Part shown: piece by piece, positions 1-10,813 of the stretch | Position numbering within the stretch: position 1 is the stretch's first letter | Layout of the letters: each line of letters starts with the position of its first letter | Assembly: GCF_003462685.1 (NCBI RefSeq) | Contig: NZ_QRVE01000008.1 | Span: forward strand, 1 to 64,000 | Length of the DNA: 64,000 nucleotides | Direction: 5' to 3' | Source of the DNA: Collinsella sp. AF23-4AC | GTDB taxonomy: Bacteria; Actinomycetota; Coriobacteriia; Coriobacteriales; Coriobacteriaceae | Notes under the pieces: model-generated | Seen by the model: only the letters and a program-made list of their open reading frames with translations | Databases searched by the model: none | What the model was told of the DNA's origin: nothing | Made by a program: the position numbers and the translations under genes

Positions 1-125
1 TATGTGCGGCGTAGGCCGCTTATTAGCCCGTCCAAGAATTGGGGCGCAGTTCAGTGCGCAGCGGGGGTTCTTTCATGTCCGAGGACGTCCGCAAAGGTTA
101 GCCCTCAGATCCTGCGGTGGGAGAC

Positions 126-3665
<3,540 letters not shown>

Positions 3666-4063
3666 ATACCCCTCTCCTCTCATATAGGTATACAGGCCCC
3701 GGCGATCGCCGGGATGTTGGCGTGATGGGATTTTCGCTGTTGCTTCCAATCATCTGGCAGGCAGGCTCAGCAGCAGGTACATGGCGTGGAGAGAAGGCAT
3801 GCCGAGGCGAGGAGGGCTGCACGCGCTCCACAAGCCCAGCTACCCGTCTTGCACATGACCGAGCGCCGCAAAGGCCGCATGCCGGATGCTCCCGGGCACG
3901 CCCCGGCGATGGGAAGCGCCCGCAACGGAAATCCGCATGCGGGTTTATTGTACCCCGCCGTCAAGTGTAATTTCGGCAAATATAGGCGGGCGGTAAAGGT
4001 TTACCTTGGGTGACCATCAAGGGCAAAATTGATCCTTCCGTCACCGAGGGACCAAATGGCAGC
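3666..4063. other. Long nifJ leader / intergenic region
   Basis: No convincing gene. On the minus strand a TACAAT box (3947-3952) could be the nifJ -10, without a good -35. It would give a leader of about 280 nt before the start codon. The leader holds GCATGCGG twice, near 3870 and 3935, each followed by a TTGCGG-containing GC-rich stretch. A perfect 14-bp palindrome of the form GGTAAA-N2-TTTACC sits upstream at 3992-4005 and could be an operator. I found no TPP riboswitch signature. Confidence 0.4.
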
Positions 4064-4124
4064 TGCGGTGAAATAGGAACTGTTTTTGCCGGCCGTAGCC
4101 TTAAACAGCCCCTATTTCACCGCA
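4064..4124. repeat. Palindromic element, copy 1 (TGCGGTGAAATAG arms)
   Basis: The arms TGCGGTGAAATAG (left) and CTATTTCACCGCA (right) are perfect complements, and the inner TGTTT/AAACA pair extends the hairpin. The same arm sequence bounds a second hairpin at 63628-63692, so this is a dispersed repeat and not a one-off terminator. Confidence 0.7.
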
Positions 4125-4142
4125 ACTTATTTAGGAGATGAG

Positions 4143-4545
4143 TCAGAGGGCGCCGAGGAGGATGGCGTAGGTTGTGGATTCTCCGAGCTTGAGCTCGTCA
4201 CCGGGGTTGAGCTGGGCGGAGCGGCCGGGCTCGACCTGGGTGCAGACGTTCGTCGCGTCGTTTACCACCACGGTTCCGTTGGTGGACGACAGGTCCTCAA
4301 CGTACCAGACATTTTGGTCATCGCACCACACGTGGGCATGGCGAGCCGAAACGTCATCGCCCACATCGGTGATGCCGCCCTCCCCCGTTGCCAGCGCGCC
4401 GATCTCGACGCCTTCCTCACTCGGCTGAATCCAGCGCGGGACGCTCACCGCGTAGCCGTTTTGCACGCGCAGCAGTCCCAGCGGATGCGCCGGCGCGACC
4501 TCGTGCTCGCCCGACTTGGAACCAAGGCGGGCGTGAGAGCAAACG
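4143..4545 (-). pseudogene. Truncated FHA-domain gene, second copy of the 3' end of the gene at 10814
   Basis: The C-terminal ~130 residues (VGDDVSARHAHVW ... EDLSSTNGTVVVN ... LGESTTYAILLGAL) match the FHA end of the 312-residue protein at 10814-11752 almost residue for residue, including the stop position. The DNA differs at many silent sites. Similarity stops near 4545. Upstream sequence in another minus-strand frame spells a plausible unrelated fragment (AYLPDVEEYIRKIRSLC), so the 5' part was replaced. The open frame continues to 4637 but has no good ribosome site or conserved N-terminus. The FHA phosphothreonine-binding core looks intact, so a short product is possible but unlikely. The two copies bracket the radical SAM island. 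Confidence 0.75.
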
Positions 4546-5048
4546 GCATAGGGAACGAATCTTGCGGATGTACTCCTCGACGTCAGGCAGGTAAGCCCCA
4601 CGAAGTCACCGGGGAGGCCCAAGCGGCCCGGCACCACTTCCAGATTCTGACCAGGGCGAGTCGTTCGCCGGTGGCTGAAGGCTCGCTCCCACCCAAAAGG
4701 GGAGATTCGCGTTGTTCCCCAATCGCTCTCGCATCTTTCATTTTGCTCGAGGTGGGCTATAAAAACTTTCCTGGTGAAAGGCGGCGATTGGTTTCCTTTC
4801 TTTCTAGAGGAGCGCGCCTGTAATCTGTTTTCATCCTAAATCAAGTTGAGATCGGACCTTCCAGAGGCAAGTCGACTCAAACTGCGAGGCTCCATGTTGG
4901 AATAAAGAGCGCTGTCGAAGTGCCAACAACACAAAGCTTGCCAGTCTCAAATAGAACCTTTTGGGAGTCCGATTGGGCCGCACACCGAATCCCCGCTGGT
5001 GGTTTTTTATAGCTGCGTAACAATAAACAAGGTTAGTGCCAGTCCAGC
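4546..5048. other. Left edge of accessory island, no clear gene
   Basis: About 500 bases of mixed composition between the broken FHA copy and the radical SAM gene. The first 60 bases may be a gene scrap. From about 4730 the DNA becomes AT-richer, as in the island. I see no convincing Shine-Dalgarno before the radical SAM ATG, and no recombinase gene or attachment site. Confidence 0.4.
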
Positions 5049-6425
5049 ATGAAATTGAGGAACGTATGCATTTTTTTCTCAGTAAGCGATCGTCGTTACT
5101 GCTTCGATGAGGTCACTCGCAATTGCTTTCAGGTTGACCAAGCATCAGAAGATGCGCTTCGCATATTTGAAGCATCGGGAAGAACGGTCAACTCGAAGTT
5201 GCTAACAAAGTCACTTGCTGCGAAAGGCTACGACCAAACGACCATAGCAGAACTTGAAGACGACATTGATGAGTATCAACGATTGTCTGAGCGGACTTTC
5301 TTAACAAAAGACACGCCTCGAAAACTTAGATCCATCGAACTCCACGTTTCACATGCATGCAACCTTGGTTGTAGTTACTGTTTTGCCGGTAAAGGAGATT
5401 ATGGAACGTCTCCTCTGCTGATGACAGACGAGATAGCCTTCAAGGCGGTCGACTACCTCGTCGCAAGTTCATCGGAAAACGAAACGCTTGCAATCGTCTT
5501 TTTTGGTGGGGAACCCATGATTAACGAGCCGCTGATATGGAAAACGGTCGACTATTCAAAAAGAATATACCCCAATAGAAACTTTACCTATTCTATTACG
5601 ACCAACGGAACGCTTTTGAATGACACTGCTGTGAATTCTTTCAAGGAGCACGGGTTTTCTGTTCTGATTAGTCTCGATGGTACAGGATGCAAGCACGATG
5701 CATCGCGCCCGTACAAGACGGGAGGCGGCTCTTTCTCCGATATCGACAAAAACGTTCGTCGTTTTTCCGAGTCGTTCCCCTTCGGCGCAAGAGCGACCTT
5801 AACAAATAATAACTGTAACCTTGTTGAAGACTATCTTCAGTTTAAAGAGATGGGCTTCAGAAGGATTTACTTCTCGCCCGTGAGCTCATTCGATGAGAAT
5901 ATCAAACTCGACGAACACTCATTAAACAAAATCAGGGCGGGCCTAATAGATTTGGCGGATCAATATCTCAAACAGATTGATCAAGGGGAAAAGCCCTTGT
6001 TTAGAACATTGAAAACTGCAGTTGATTTGATTATGAGCAACAGGATCGCCTTTGTCGGATGCGGGGCTGGCAGGCGTTTTATTTCCGTGACTCCCGAAGG
6101 GGACGTATACCCCTGTCACAGGTTTGTCGGGATGATGCGATTCAAAATGGGCAACATCGTCACCGGAATTGACGAAACTAGGTATATTGAAAACTGGAGT
6201 CAGGGTGTCGAAAAAAGAATTGACTGTACGGACTGTTGGGCTCGGTCTTTCTGTGGTGGGGGCTGTAGCTGGGAGGCTGCAGACGAGCACGGCTACTTGC
6301 CCAAGAGTCTACACCCTGCATCATGTGAATATAGAAAAATGTGCTACGAGATGGCTTTTGACCTTATTTCCCGCCACTCATCTTCGCAGGAGAAAAATCA
6401 ACGAGAAGCTACTGTATCGGAATAA
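5049..6425 (+). CDS. Radical SAM/SPASM peptide maturase, probable ranthipeptide (thioether) synthase
   Basis: 458 residues. An N-terminal ~85-residue region looks like a peptide-recognition (RRE/PqqD-like) segment. The radical SAM core follows with CNLGCSYCFAG (CX3CX2C, binds the SAM-cleaving 4Fe-4S), the FFGGEP motif and TTNGTLL. The C-terminal SPASM region supplies auxiliary-cluster cysteines: GCGAGRRF, DVYPCHRF, CTDCWARSFCGGGC and a final CEYRKMC. Family knowledge: SPASM enzymes of this shape make carbon-sulfur thioether links from Cys to other residues in ribosomal peptides (SCIFF, PapB and CcpM types). The two Cys/Asp-rich peptides directly downstream are the obvious substrates. The reaction is inferred. 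Base composition is AT-richer than the flanking genes, suggesting acquisition. No strong ribosome site precedes the ATG. Confidence 0.9.
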   Translation: MKLRNVCIFFSVSDRRYCFDEVTRNCFQVDQASEDALRIFEASGRTVNSKLLTKSLAAKGYDQTTIAELEDDIDEYQRLSERTFLTKDTPRKLRSIELHVSHACNLGCSYCFAGKGDYGTSPLLMTDEIAFKAVDYLVASSSENETLAIVFFGGEPMINEPLIWKTVDYSKRIYPNRNFTYSITTNGTLLNDTAVNSFKEHGFSVLISLDGTGCKHDASRPYKTGGGSFSDIDKNVRRFSESFPFGARATLTNNNCNLVEDYLQFKEMGFRRIYFSPVSSFDENIKLDEHSLNKIRAGLIDLADQYLKQIDQGEKPLFRTLKTAVDLIMSNRIAFVGCGAGRRFISVTPEGDVYPCHRFVGMMRFKMGNIVTGIDETRYIENWSQGVEKRIDCTDCWARSFCGGGCSWEAADEHGYLPKSLHPASCEYRKMCYEMAFDLISRHSSSQEKNQREATVSE

Positions 6426-6594
6426 GCGGTTCAGCGCATTGCTGTCACCATTGTGGAGGTGTTCGTTCTTCTGATTACCGTCTGCGAAGCTTATTGCTAC
6501 GTTCGCCGAAACCATTCTAGAAATATGGTGAACTAGACATCTTGGTTTGTTATACACAATATTGAGGTTTTTCTGCACTCAAAGGGAGGTAGTC

Positions 6595-6798
6595 GTGAAG
6601 CATATTCATCCGATTAATCCAGGAAGTGGCGACGAGGCAGGCGTGAAGCCGATGTCTTTTGACTGCCTCTTGGGCATTACTGACATCTGTACTGTTTATG
6701 ATAAAGCAGATGGCTGTGGTGCATACGATTACTGCGACTATGACATGGATGGCGGCAGCATCTGCGTTGTAGATCACTGTGGCATTGATCAAACGTAG
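6595..6798 (+). CDS. RiPP precursor peptide 1, six Cys-Asp motifs
   Basis: 67 residues with a GTG start at 6595 behind AAAGGGAGG at a good distance. It begins MKHIHPINPGSGDEAG, then a Cys/Asp-rich core. All six cysteines lie in the last ~45 residues, each followed by Asp: CLLGITD, CTVYD, CGAYD, CDYD, CVVD and CGID. The CX3D spacing resembles that of freyrasin-type ranthipeptides, where the radical SAM enzyme links Cys sulfur to the Asp beta carbon; the X2 and X5 variants are less regular. It shares the start MKHIHP with the next peptide. The six-cysteine count recalls SCIFF, but the spacing differs. Small size, position and composition make a modified-peptide precursor the best reading. A possible promoter (TGAACT-N16-TATACA) lies in the 169-bp gap before it. 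Confidence 0.85.
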   Translation: MKHIHPINPGSGDEAGVKPMSFDCLLGITDICTVYDKADGCGAYDYCDYDMDGGSICVVDHCGIDQT

Positions 6799-6828
6799 TC
6801 TCTAATTGGATTAAGGTGAGGAGCTGTT

Positions 6829-7008
6829 ATGAAGCATATCCATCCTGTTGGTTCAAATGAACATACTCCCGTTGAGCCTTGTTGTCTTGGAGTTGATATA
6901 TGCAATTTTTACGACATCGCCGAGTGCCCTGTTGCGGATTGGTGCTATGTCGATAAAGAATCAAGCTGTGTTTTGCCAGCAGATTGGTGCGATCCAGTTG
7001 ACGAGTAG
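6829..7008 (+). CDS. RiPP precursor peptide 2, Cys-Asp motifs
   Basis: 59 residues starting at ATG 6829 behind GGTGAGGAG, 30 bases after peptide 1. It opens MKHIHPVGSNEHTPVEP, then CC and a core with seven cysteines. Motifs in order: CLGVD, CNFYD, CPVAD, CYVD, CVLPAD and CDPVD, so four of six are exact CX3D. It is a diverged paralogue of peptide 1, with an identical first six residues and a similar motif count but a different core. Two substrates for one maturase would fit a two-component product or independent products. There is no double-glycine cleavage site, and the adjacent ABC transporter has no C39 peptidase, so leader removal is unexplained. Confidence 0.85.
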   Translation: MKHIHPVGSNEHTPVEPCCLGVDICNFYDIAECPVADWCYVDKESSCVLPADWCDPVDE

Positions 7009-7087
7009 TTTTTGTGTCTAGGAACTATTTGGTCCAATTCAAAATAAGATGGGGACAAATACCAAAATCTCGTGTCTGGGAGGAGTT

Positions 7088-7195
7088 ATGCCATTATTGC
7101 AAGGTCTCGTTGGATTAACCTTTGTACTTGCTTTATATCTGGCACCTTTTTTATTGTTATTCTTCATTATCCGATTCTTTCTTCGGAAAAAATAG
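7088..7195 (+). CDS. 35-residue hydrophobic peptide (single membrane segment)
   Basis: ATG at 7088 behind CTGGGAGGAG, the best ribosome site in the island. The product starts MPLLQGLVGLTF, runs as one hydrophobic stretch of ~28 residues and ends in IRFFLRKK, so it should sit in the membrane with the basic end inside. It has no cysteines and is not a maturase substrate like its neighbours. Inference: a self-immunity or export-helper peptide, or a membrane-active peptide. Its position just after the two precursors and the strong Shine-Dalgarno support real translation. A hairpin follows at 7262-7303. Confidence 0.6.
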   Translation: MPLLQGLVGLTFVLALYLAPFLLLFFIIRFFLRKK

Positions 7196-7261
7196 GAGTA
7201 TCACGCAAACATTAGCGTAGCTTTCTTCCAATATGAGCCGAGCATTGGCAAGTGGAATAAG

Positions 7262-7303
7262 AAGCCCGACCGTTCGTCACATGAAAGTGATCGGACGGGC
7301 CTC
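7262..7303 (+). terminator. Probable terminator of the peptide genes
   Basis: Long hairpin, left arm GCCCGACCG... and right arm ...CGGACGGGC with a few mismatches, enclosing TCAC/GTGA. It lies 67 bases after the 35-residue gene and is followed by CTCTCAATTTA. The poor U-run keeps confidence moderate. Confidence 0.5.
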
Positions 7304-7398
7304 TCAATTTAACCCGGGCCGCCACCCATAGCGGCTTTCCGGGCGTATTTTCGGTGCAAAGCAATCGTCAGTTTAATCCTATGCGTCGATACCGCATT

Positions 7399-7600
7399 TC
7401 ATTTGTTCGGCTCGTATTCTACGGCCTTGTAACCCTCGCACTCTCCGGCAAACGGATTGAACACGAAGGCAGAGATGATGTGTGCGTGGACATCGAGGCT
7501 GCTGTAGGCAACATACTGGGGCATGGACCCCCGCTGCGCGTGGCATGCGGCCCGGCATATTCATTGCCGTCCAACCCCGTGTAGTTGCAGCAAAGGGTGG
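7399..7600 (-). pseudogene. Decayed gene remnant of unknown function
   Basis: Two minus-strand frames carry protein-like text: an upstream piece containing NYTGLDGNEYAGPHATRSGG, and after a frame change a C-terminal piece containing YVAYSSLDVHAHIISAFVFN and ending EYEPNK before a stop at 7399-7401. A stop also interrupts the upstream piece. I recognise no family. It has no ribosome site and is probably debris from an older gene in the island. Confidence 0.35.
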
Positions 7601-7795
7601 AACCTCAATGCTCAGCTCATGTTGTCCGTGGGACACGAGAATTGTAAGTACACTTTGGTGTGATTCTCACGATGATACTGAGCCACCTGGAATAAGATAC
7701 GTCGCGACAACACTTCGCTTCACCTCTGTCTCGACAAGACAACGTAGACTAAAGTTTCCTTTAGTAAGAGAATGAGAACTATATCTGAAAGCGTT

Positions 7796-7859
7796 GCGAT
7801 GGCGTGAAGGCACCGAGTCCGAACCGACTGAATGCTACGTGCATCTGCATCGCTTTTTT
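7796..7859 (+). ncRNA. Candidate structured RNA ending in a U-run
   Basis: Nested short pairings: GCGATG (7796-7801) with CATCGC (7848-7853), GCAC (7810-7813) with GTGC (7839-7842) and AGTC with GACT inside, followed by six T at 7854-7859. Alternatively this is the terminator of an unseen plus-strand transcript. No clear promoter, so the call is weak. Confidence 0.25.
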
Positions 7860-7892
7860 GTTATCTCTGTCAGTTGGGTAGCACTACACTTG

Positions 7893-9548
7893 TCAGCATT
7901 TACCCCGGTACATGCTGCCTAAATCCACTACCCCTTCTACCGCGCCGACCATCTCGTCATCGTGAGAGACAATGATGATCAGCTGGCTTTGCTTGTTGCG
8001 CTTAACATAGGCCGCAAGCTCGGCGCGGCTTACAGCGTCTAACCCAGTCGTGGGCTCGTCGAGTACCAAAACTGACGACTTGCGTGAAATCGCGGACCAT
8101 AAGTACACTCGGCGCAGCTCACCGCCCGAAAGCGCGGAGCAACGTTTCCCGAGCAACTCCTTCACGCTGTTTTCCAGCGAAAGTAGGCCATCTACACCCC
8201 GGTGATAGGAAGAAAAGGGCGTGTCGAAATACTCTAACAGCTCTTTCACCGTTTCGTCCGGCGCGAAGCACGACTGTGGGCAGCACGATATCTCTCTCGC
8301 ACGTATGTAATCCAAGTCGCATTCTTCGATTGGCACGCCGTTGTATTTTACTTTGCCTTTCGATGAGTATAGCCCGAGCATCAAGTAAAGAAGTGACGTC
8401 TTGCCTCTTCCGTTTTCCCCAACTATGCAATATGTACCAGGACCGGAAAACTTGAAAGAAAACCCGCCGAGGACCTCTCGGACAGATCCGTCTGGAAGGG
8501 CAACCGAGAATTCCAAATCAGATACCGAAATGTCATTTATTTCATCGAGTTTAGCTAAATCGGTCCGATTCCACCCCGATCTCTCCTTTTCTCTCGTCGC
8601 GATAGCCGTCCTATCCCATGATGCTTTGGCATCTTGATAGGATTTGAACAATGACATCATACTTTTCAAAGTCTTAAAGAGAACCGCGAAGTATGTACCG
8701 ATGATAGTGTACTCGCCTATTGACATAGTTCCGTTAATGATTCGTACTCCGGAAACAACAAGTATCACCGCTTGAAACAACGCTGCGAAAAGACCATCGA
8801 GCGATGTCAGAGAATATGATAGCTTTCCGGAGCGCAAAACTTTGGGAAAATAGCTCTTAAACCCAGCGTCGAGCGCTTGTTCGCTCTTGCCGTACGAAGA
8901 TGTCAGTTGAATGTTGAGAATCTGATTAAGCTGCGATGCAATTGCGGCGTAAAAGGCGCTGTCCGCCTCTTTCTTCTCATACGTGACCCTATACAAAAGT
9001 TTCCTCAACCCAGTAATTACACAGAAATACACGATGAGGAGAATGATGGAAAACACCGCGAGAGTTGAATCAATTGACCATATGATAAGCAATACGATGG
9101 GAATGGCTACAATGGACAGCGGCGCACTGATAAAATTCGCCAAAACGAAGGATGAGACCACGCTAGAGTCGGAAATAATCCGTTGCGTTGTATAGGCTGG
9201 ATCGATGGTCCGACTCACCAAGTAATCGTCTCTTTCAAAACGCAAGACGGCCTCCCTGAGAAGATCAAAGGAAAGTCTCGTGGTTATGCGAATGGAAAGT
9301 GTTCCTGCAAAATAAGTAAAGAGGGTGGAGAAAACTCCTATTGACGCAACCAGGAGCGCGAAGAGTACGGCGTCTCTTTCGCTGCGGTTACCGAGAAGAA
9401 AATCTAAGAATTTCCCGTTCACGTATGGCATGGCATAGGAGAGAGCGGTTCCAATCACCGTGATAGCAATGAAGACGAAAGCCCCTTTTGCTCTGATGAA
9501 CCTCGAGAGAACGCATCGAATCAAGGAAGGCCCCAATCTACCCGCCAC
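7893..9548 (-). CDS. ABC transporter, fused membrane and ATPase domains (peptide exporter type)
   Basis: 551 residues. The N-terminal ~310 residues carry about six membrane segments of the type-1 exporter fold. The ATPase half has Walker A GENGRGKT, signature ALSGGELRR, Walker B SSVLVLDEPTTGLD and the H-loop histidine in IIIVSHDDE. There is no N-terminal C39 peptidase domain, so it would pump but not cleave. It converges on the peptide genes from the other strand, about 700 bp away, and shares their low GC. Likely role: export of, or immunity to, the modified peptides. The start is a GTG at 9548 with no obvious Shine-Dalgarno, but the next Met is already inside the membrane domain. Lipid or multidrug export is an alternative. 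Confidence 0.85.
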   Translation of the reverse strand: MAGRLGPSLIRCVLSRFIRAKGAFVFIAITVIGTALSYAMPYVNGKFLDFLLGNRSERDAVLFALLVASIGVFSTLFTYFAGTLSIRITTRLSFDLLREAVLRFERDDYLVSRTIDPAYTTQRIISDSSVVSSFVLANFISAPLSIVAIPIVLLIIWSIDSTLAVFSIILLIVYFCVITGLRKLLYRVTYEKKEADSAFYAAIASQLNQILNIQLTSSYGKSEQALDAGFKSYFPKVLRSGKLSYSLTSLDGLFAALFQAVILVVSGVRIINGTMSIGEYTIIGTYFAVLFKTLKSMMSLFKSYQDAKASWDRTAIATREKERSGWNRTDLAKLDEINDISVSDLEFSVALPDGSVREVLGGFSFKFSGPGTYCIVGENGRGKTSLLYLMLGLYSSKGKVKYNGVPIEECDLDYIRAREISCCPQSCFAPDETVKELLEYFDTPFSSYHRGVDGLLSLENSVKELLGKRCSALSGGELRRVYLWSAISRKSSVLVLDEPTTGLDAVSRAELAAYVKRNKQSQLIIIVSHDDEMVGAVEGVVDLGSMYRGKC

Positions 9549-9863
9549 AAAACATCAATCACTGATACCTTACACCTCAACACAACAGGAGCGAAGATTT
9601 GCCAATGAGACTGCTTTAAGATTGCCTTGGGCCAATACGATCTCAAGCTCTTCCTACAAGAGAGTCGGAATCGGACATCTCCTCCGACGAACCTGGCAAT
9701 CGGGCGGTTGAAATATCTTTTTCAACCGCCCGATTGCCACAATAGATTTGAGCATCCGCCCACAAACGTCCGCGTTTTATACCCATCAAATCCTTTGCCT
9801 TTTGTCGTCTAGACTAGAAAAATCGCTCGAAATAACGCAACCGGCCTGCTCGCTTGAAGAAAC
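9549..9863. other. Intergenic region with a perfect 18-bp inverted repeat
   Basis: No gene seen. At 9695-9712 and 9721-9738 there is a perfect 18-bp inverted repeat (left arm GGCAATCGGGCGGTTGAA) around an 8-base AT loop. It may be a bidirectional terminator between the ABC gene and the decayed methyltransferase, or a palindromic repeat. The rest is AT-rich. Confidence 0.55.
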
Positions 9864-10720
9864 CTAAGCCCGTAACGTAGATGTGCAAACTTCCGAAACG
9901 CCTTGCGCGGCATAGTGCGTATAAACTTCGTCAACCGCCTCAGAAATATCTGAGTATCGCGCCGGGTCAAAAGCATACGATGTCGCAGCTATACCCTGCA
10001 CCCATTCGGAACGCGGATTAATTGAATAGCCACACAGCATCATCATACATGCATCTAGACCTGATTTCCCAAGTATCCGACGTATTGATGAGAGCATCGC
10101 GGGTCGCCCCCGCACCATCGTCGTCACCCCTATTAGCAGTATTTACCGTTTTTCTCTAAATGCGTATCGCCACCCTTAAGAATACGAAGTGTTTTATCCA
10201 GACCCGATTGTCCTCCATCTCAAACGAAGGGATAAGGAATCTCATCCGGAATCGGCAGTAACGGAGGATTCACAACGACAAGCGAAAAACATGAGTCATC
10301 TCTCAGAGGGGAGTAAAGGCTCCCCTCAAGCACCCTAGTTTCGTCATCCAAAGAGTTGATGGCAGTGTTTTTCTTACAAAGGTCGACAACAAAAGGGTTG
10401 ATTTCTACAGATGTTACATCCATGCCACAGTTGGTAAGTATCAGGCCCTGTATTCTGGGGCCAGAACACAAATCGAGAGCCTTCCGTGCGCTCTGCGGTG
10501 TAAGGCGCCAATCTCAGCAAATCTGTCCCACAATACTGCGCTGAAGAACAACACGGAACCCCTGAGCCAAACTCCCCTATACCTTATTAAGGCTAAGACA
10601 GGCAAGTTCACGCACCCGGCATATTCCAGAATAACATCCTATTGTTTTAGATGCTCTACAAGCATGAACAGCCGCGAATCGGAAAGATCTTCTAGTTTCG
10701 CCCCGACTGACCGCCAAGGG
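9864..10720 (-). pseudogene. Broken class I SAM-dependent methyltransferase
   Basis: Read on the minus strand across frames, one protein emerges: N-terminal LEDLSDSRLFMLVEHLKQ, then a TAG (10639-10641), then EYAGCVNLPVLALIRYRG and SAVLWDRFAEIGAL. A frameshift near 10500 leads to KALDLCSGPRIQGL (SAM motif I), SVEINPFVVDLCKKN (motif II) and VVVNPPLLP (NPP motif of N- or O-methylating enzymes). A TGA at 10220-10222 replaces an expected Gly, and the frame continues DGGQSGLDKTLRILKG. A second frameshift near 10145 leads to LLIGVTTMVRGRPAML and the C-terminus at 9864. Two stops and two frameshifts mean it is dead. It may once have modified the island peptides. The 5' limit is approximate. Confidence 0.75.
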
Positions 10721-10765
10721 CCAAAATGGCCTCTCCATCCCCAGGCGACCGGCTCTGGCGCGCCG

Positions 10766-10813
10766 AGGAGTGTCCCCAAGTGCCGGCAGAAAAGGAACGT
10801 CCTTAACTGCCGG
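10766..10813. repeat. Dispersed intergenic repeat 'GTGTCCCCAAGTGCCGG', copy 1
   Basis: 48 bases beginning AGGAGTGTCCCCAAGTGCCG match 58261-58308 with only a few differences. The unit itself repeats: TCCCCAAGTGCCG recurs (as TCCTTAACTGCCG) after AAAAGGAACG. It lies directly downstream of the FHA gene stop. Confidence 0.8.

Noticed and set aside
1..125. Possible terminator or gene at the left edge
   Set aside because: Only a weak GCGGC/GCCGC pairing; nothing supportable in 125 bases.
3666..3947. TPP riboswitch in the nifJ leader
   Set aside because: The conserved CUGAGA and ACCUGA elements are absent.
4143..4637. Full 164-residue FHA gene
   Set aside because: The first ~30 residues are fused foreign sequence without a ribosome site; better read as a truncated copy.
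6595..6798. Peptide 1 as a true SCIFF peptide
   Set aside because: Six Cys and an MKHI start fit, but the Cys spacing is Cys-Asp type, not the SCIFF pattern, and a second paralogue is present.
7808..7822. GGCACCGAGTCC resembling the end of a tracrRNA
   Set aside because: No cas genes, CRISPR repeats or matching anti-repeat anywhere in the window; short chance match.
10220..10222. In-frame TGA in the methyltransferase as selenocysteine
   Set aside because: The position expects Gly in the context PFVxDGG, there is no SECIS-like hairpin, and the gene has other lesions.
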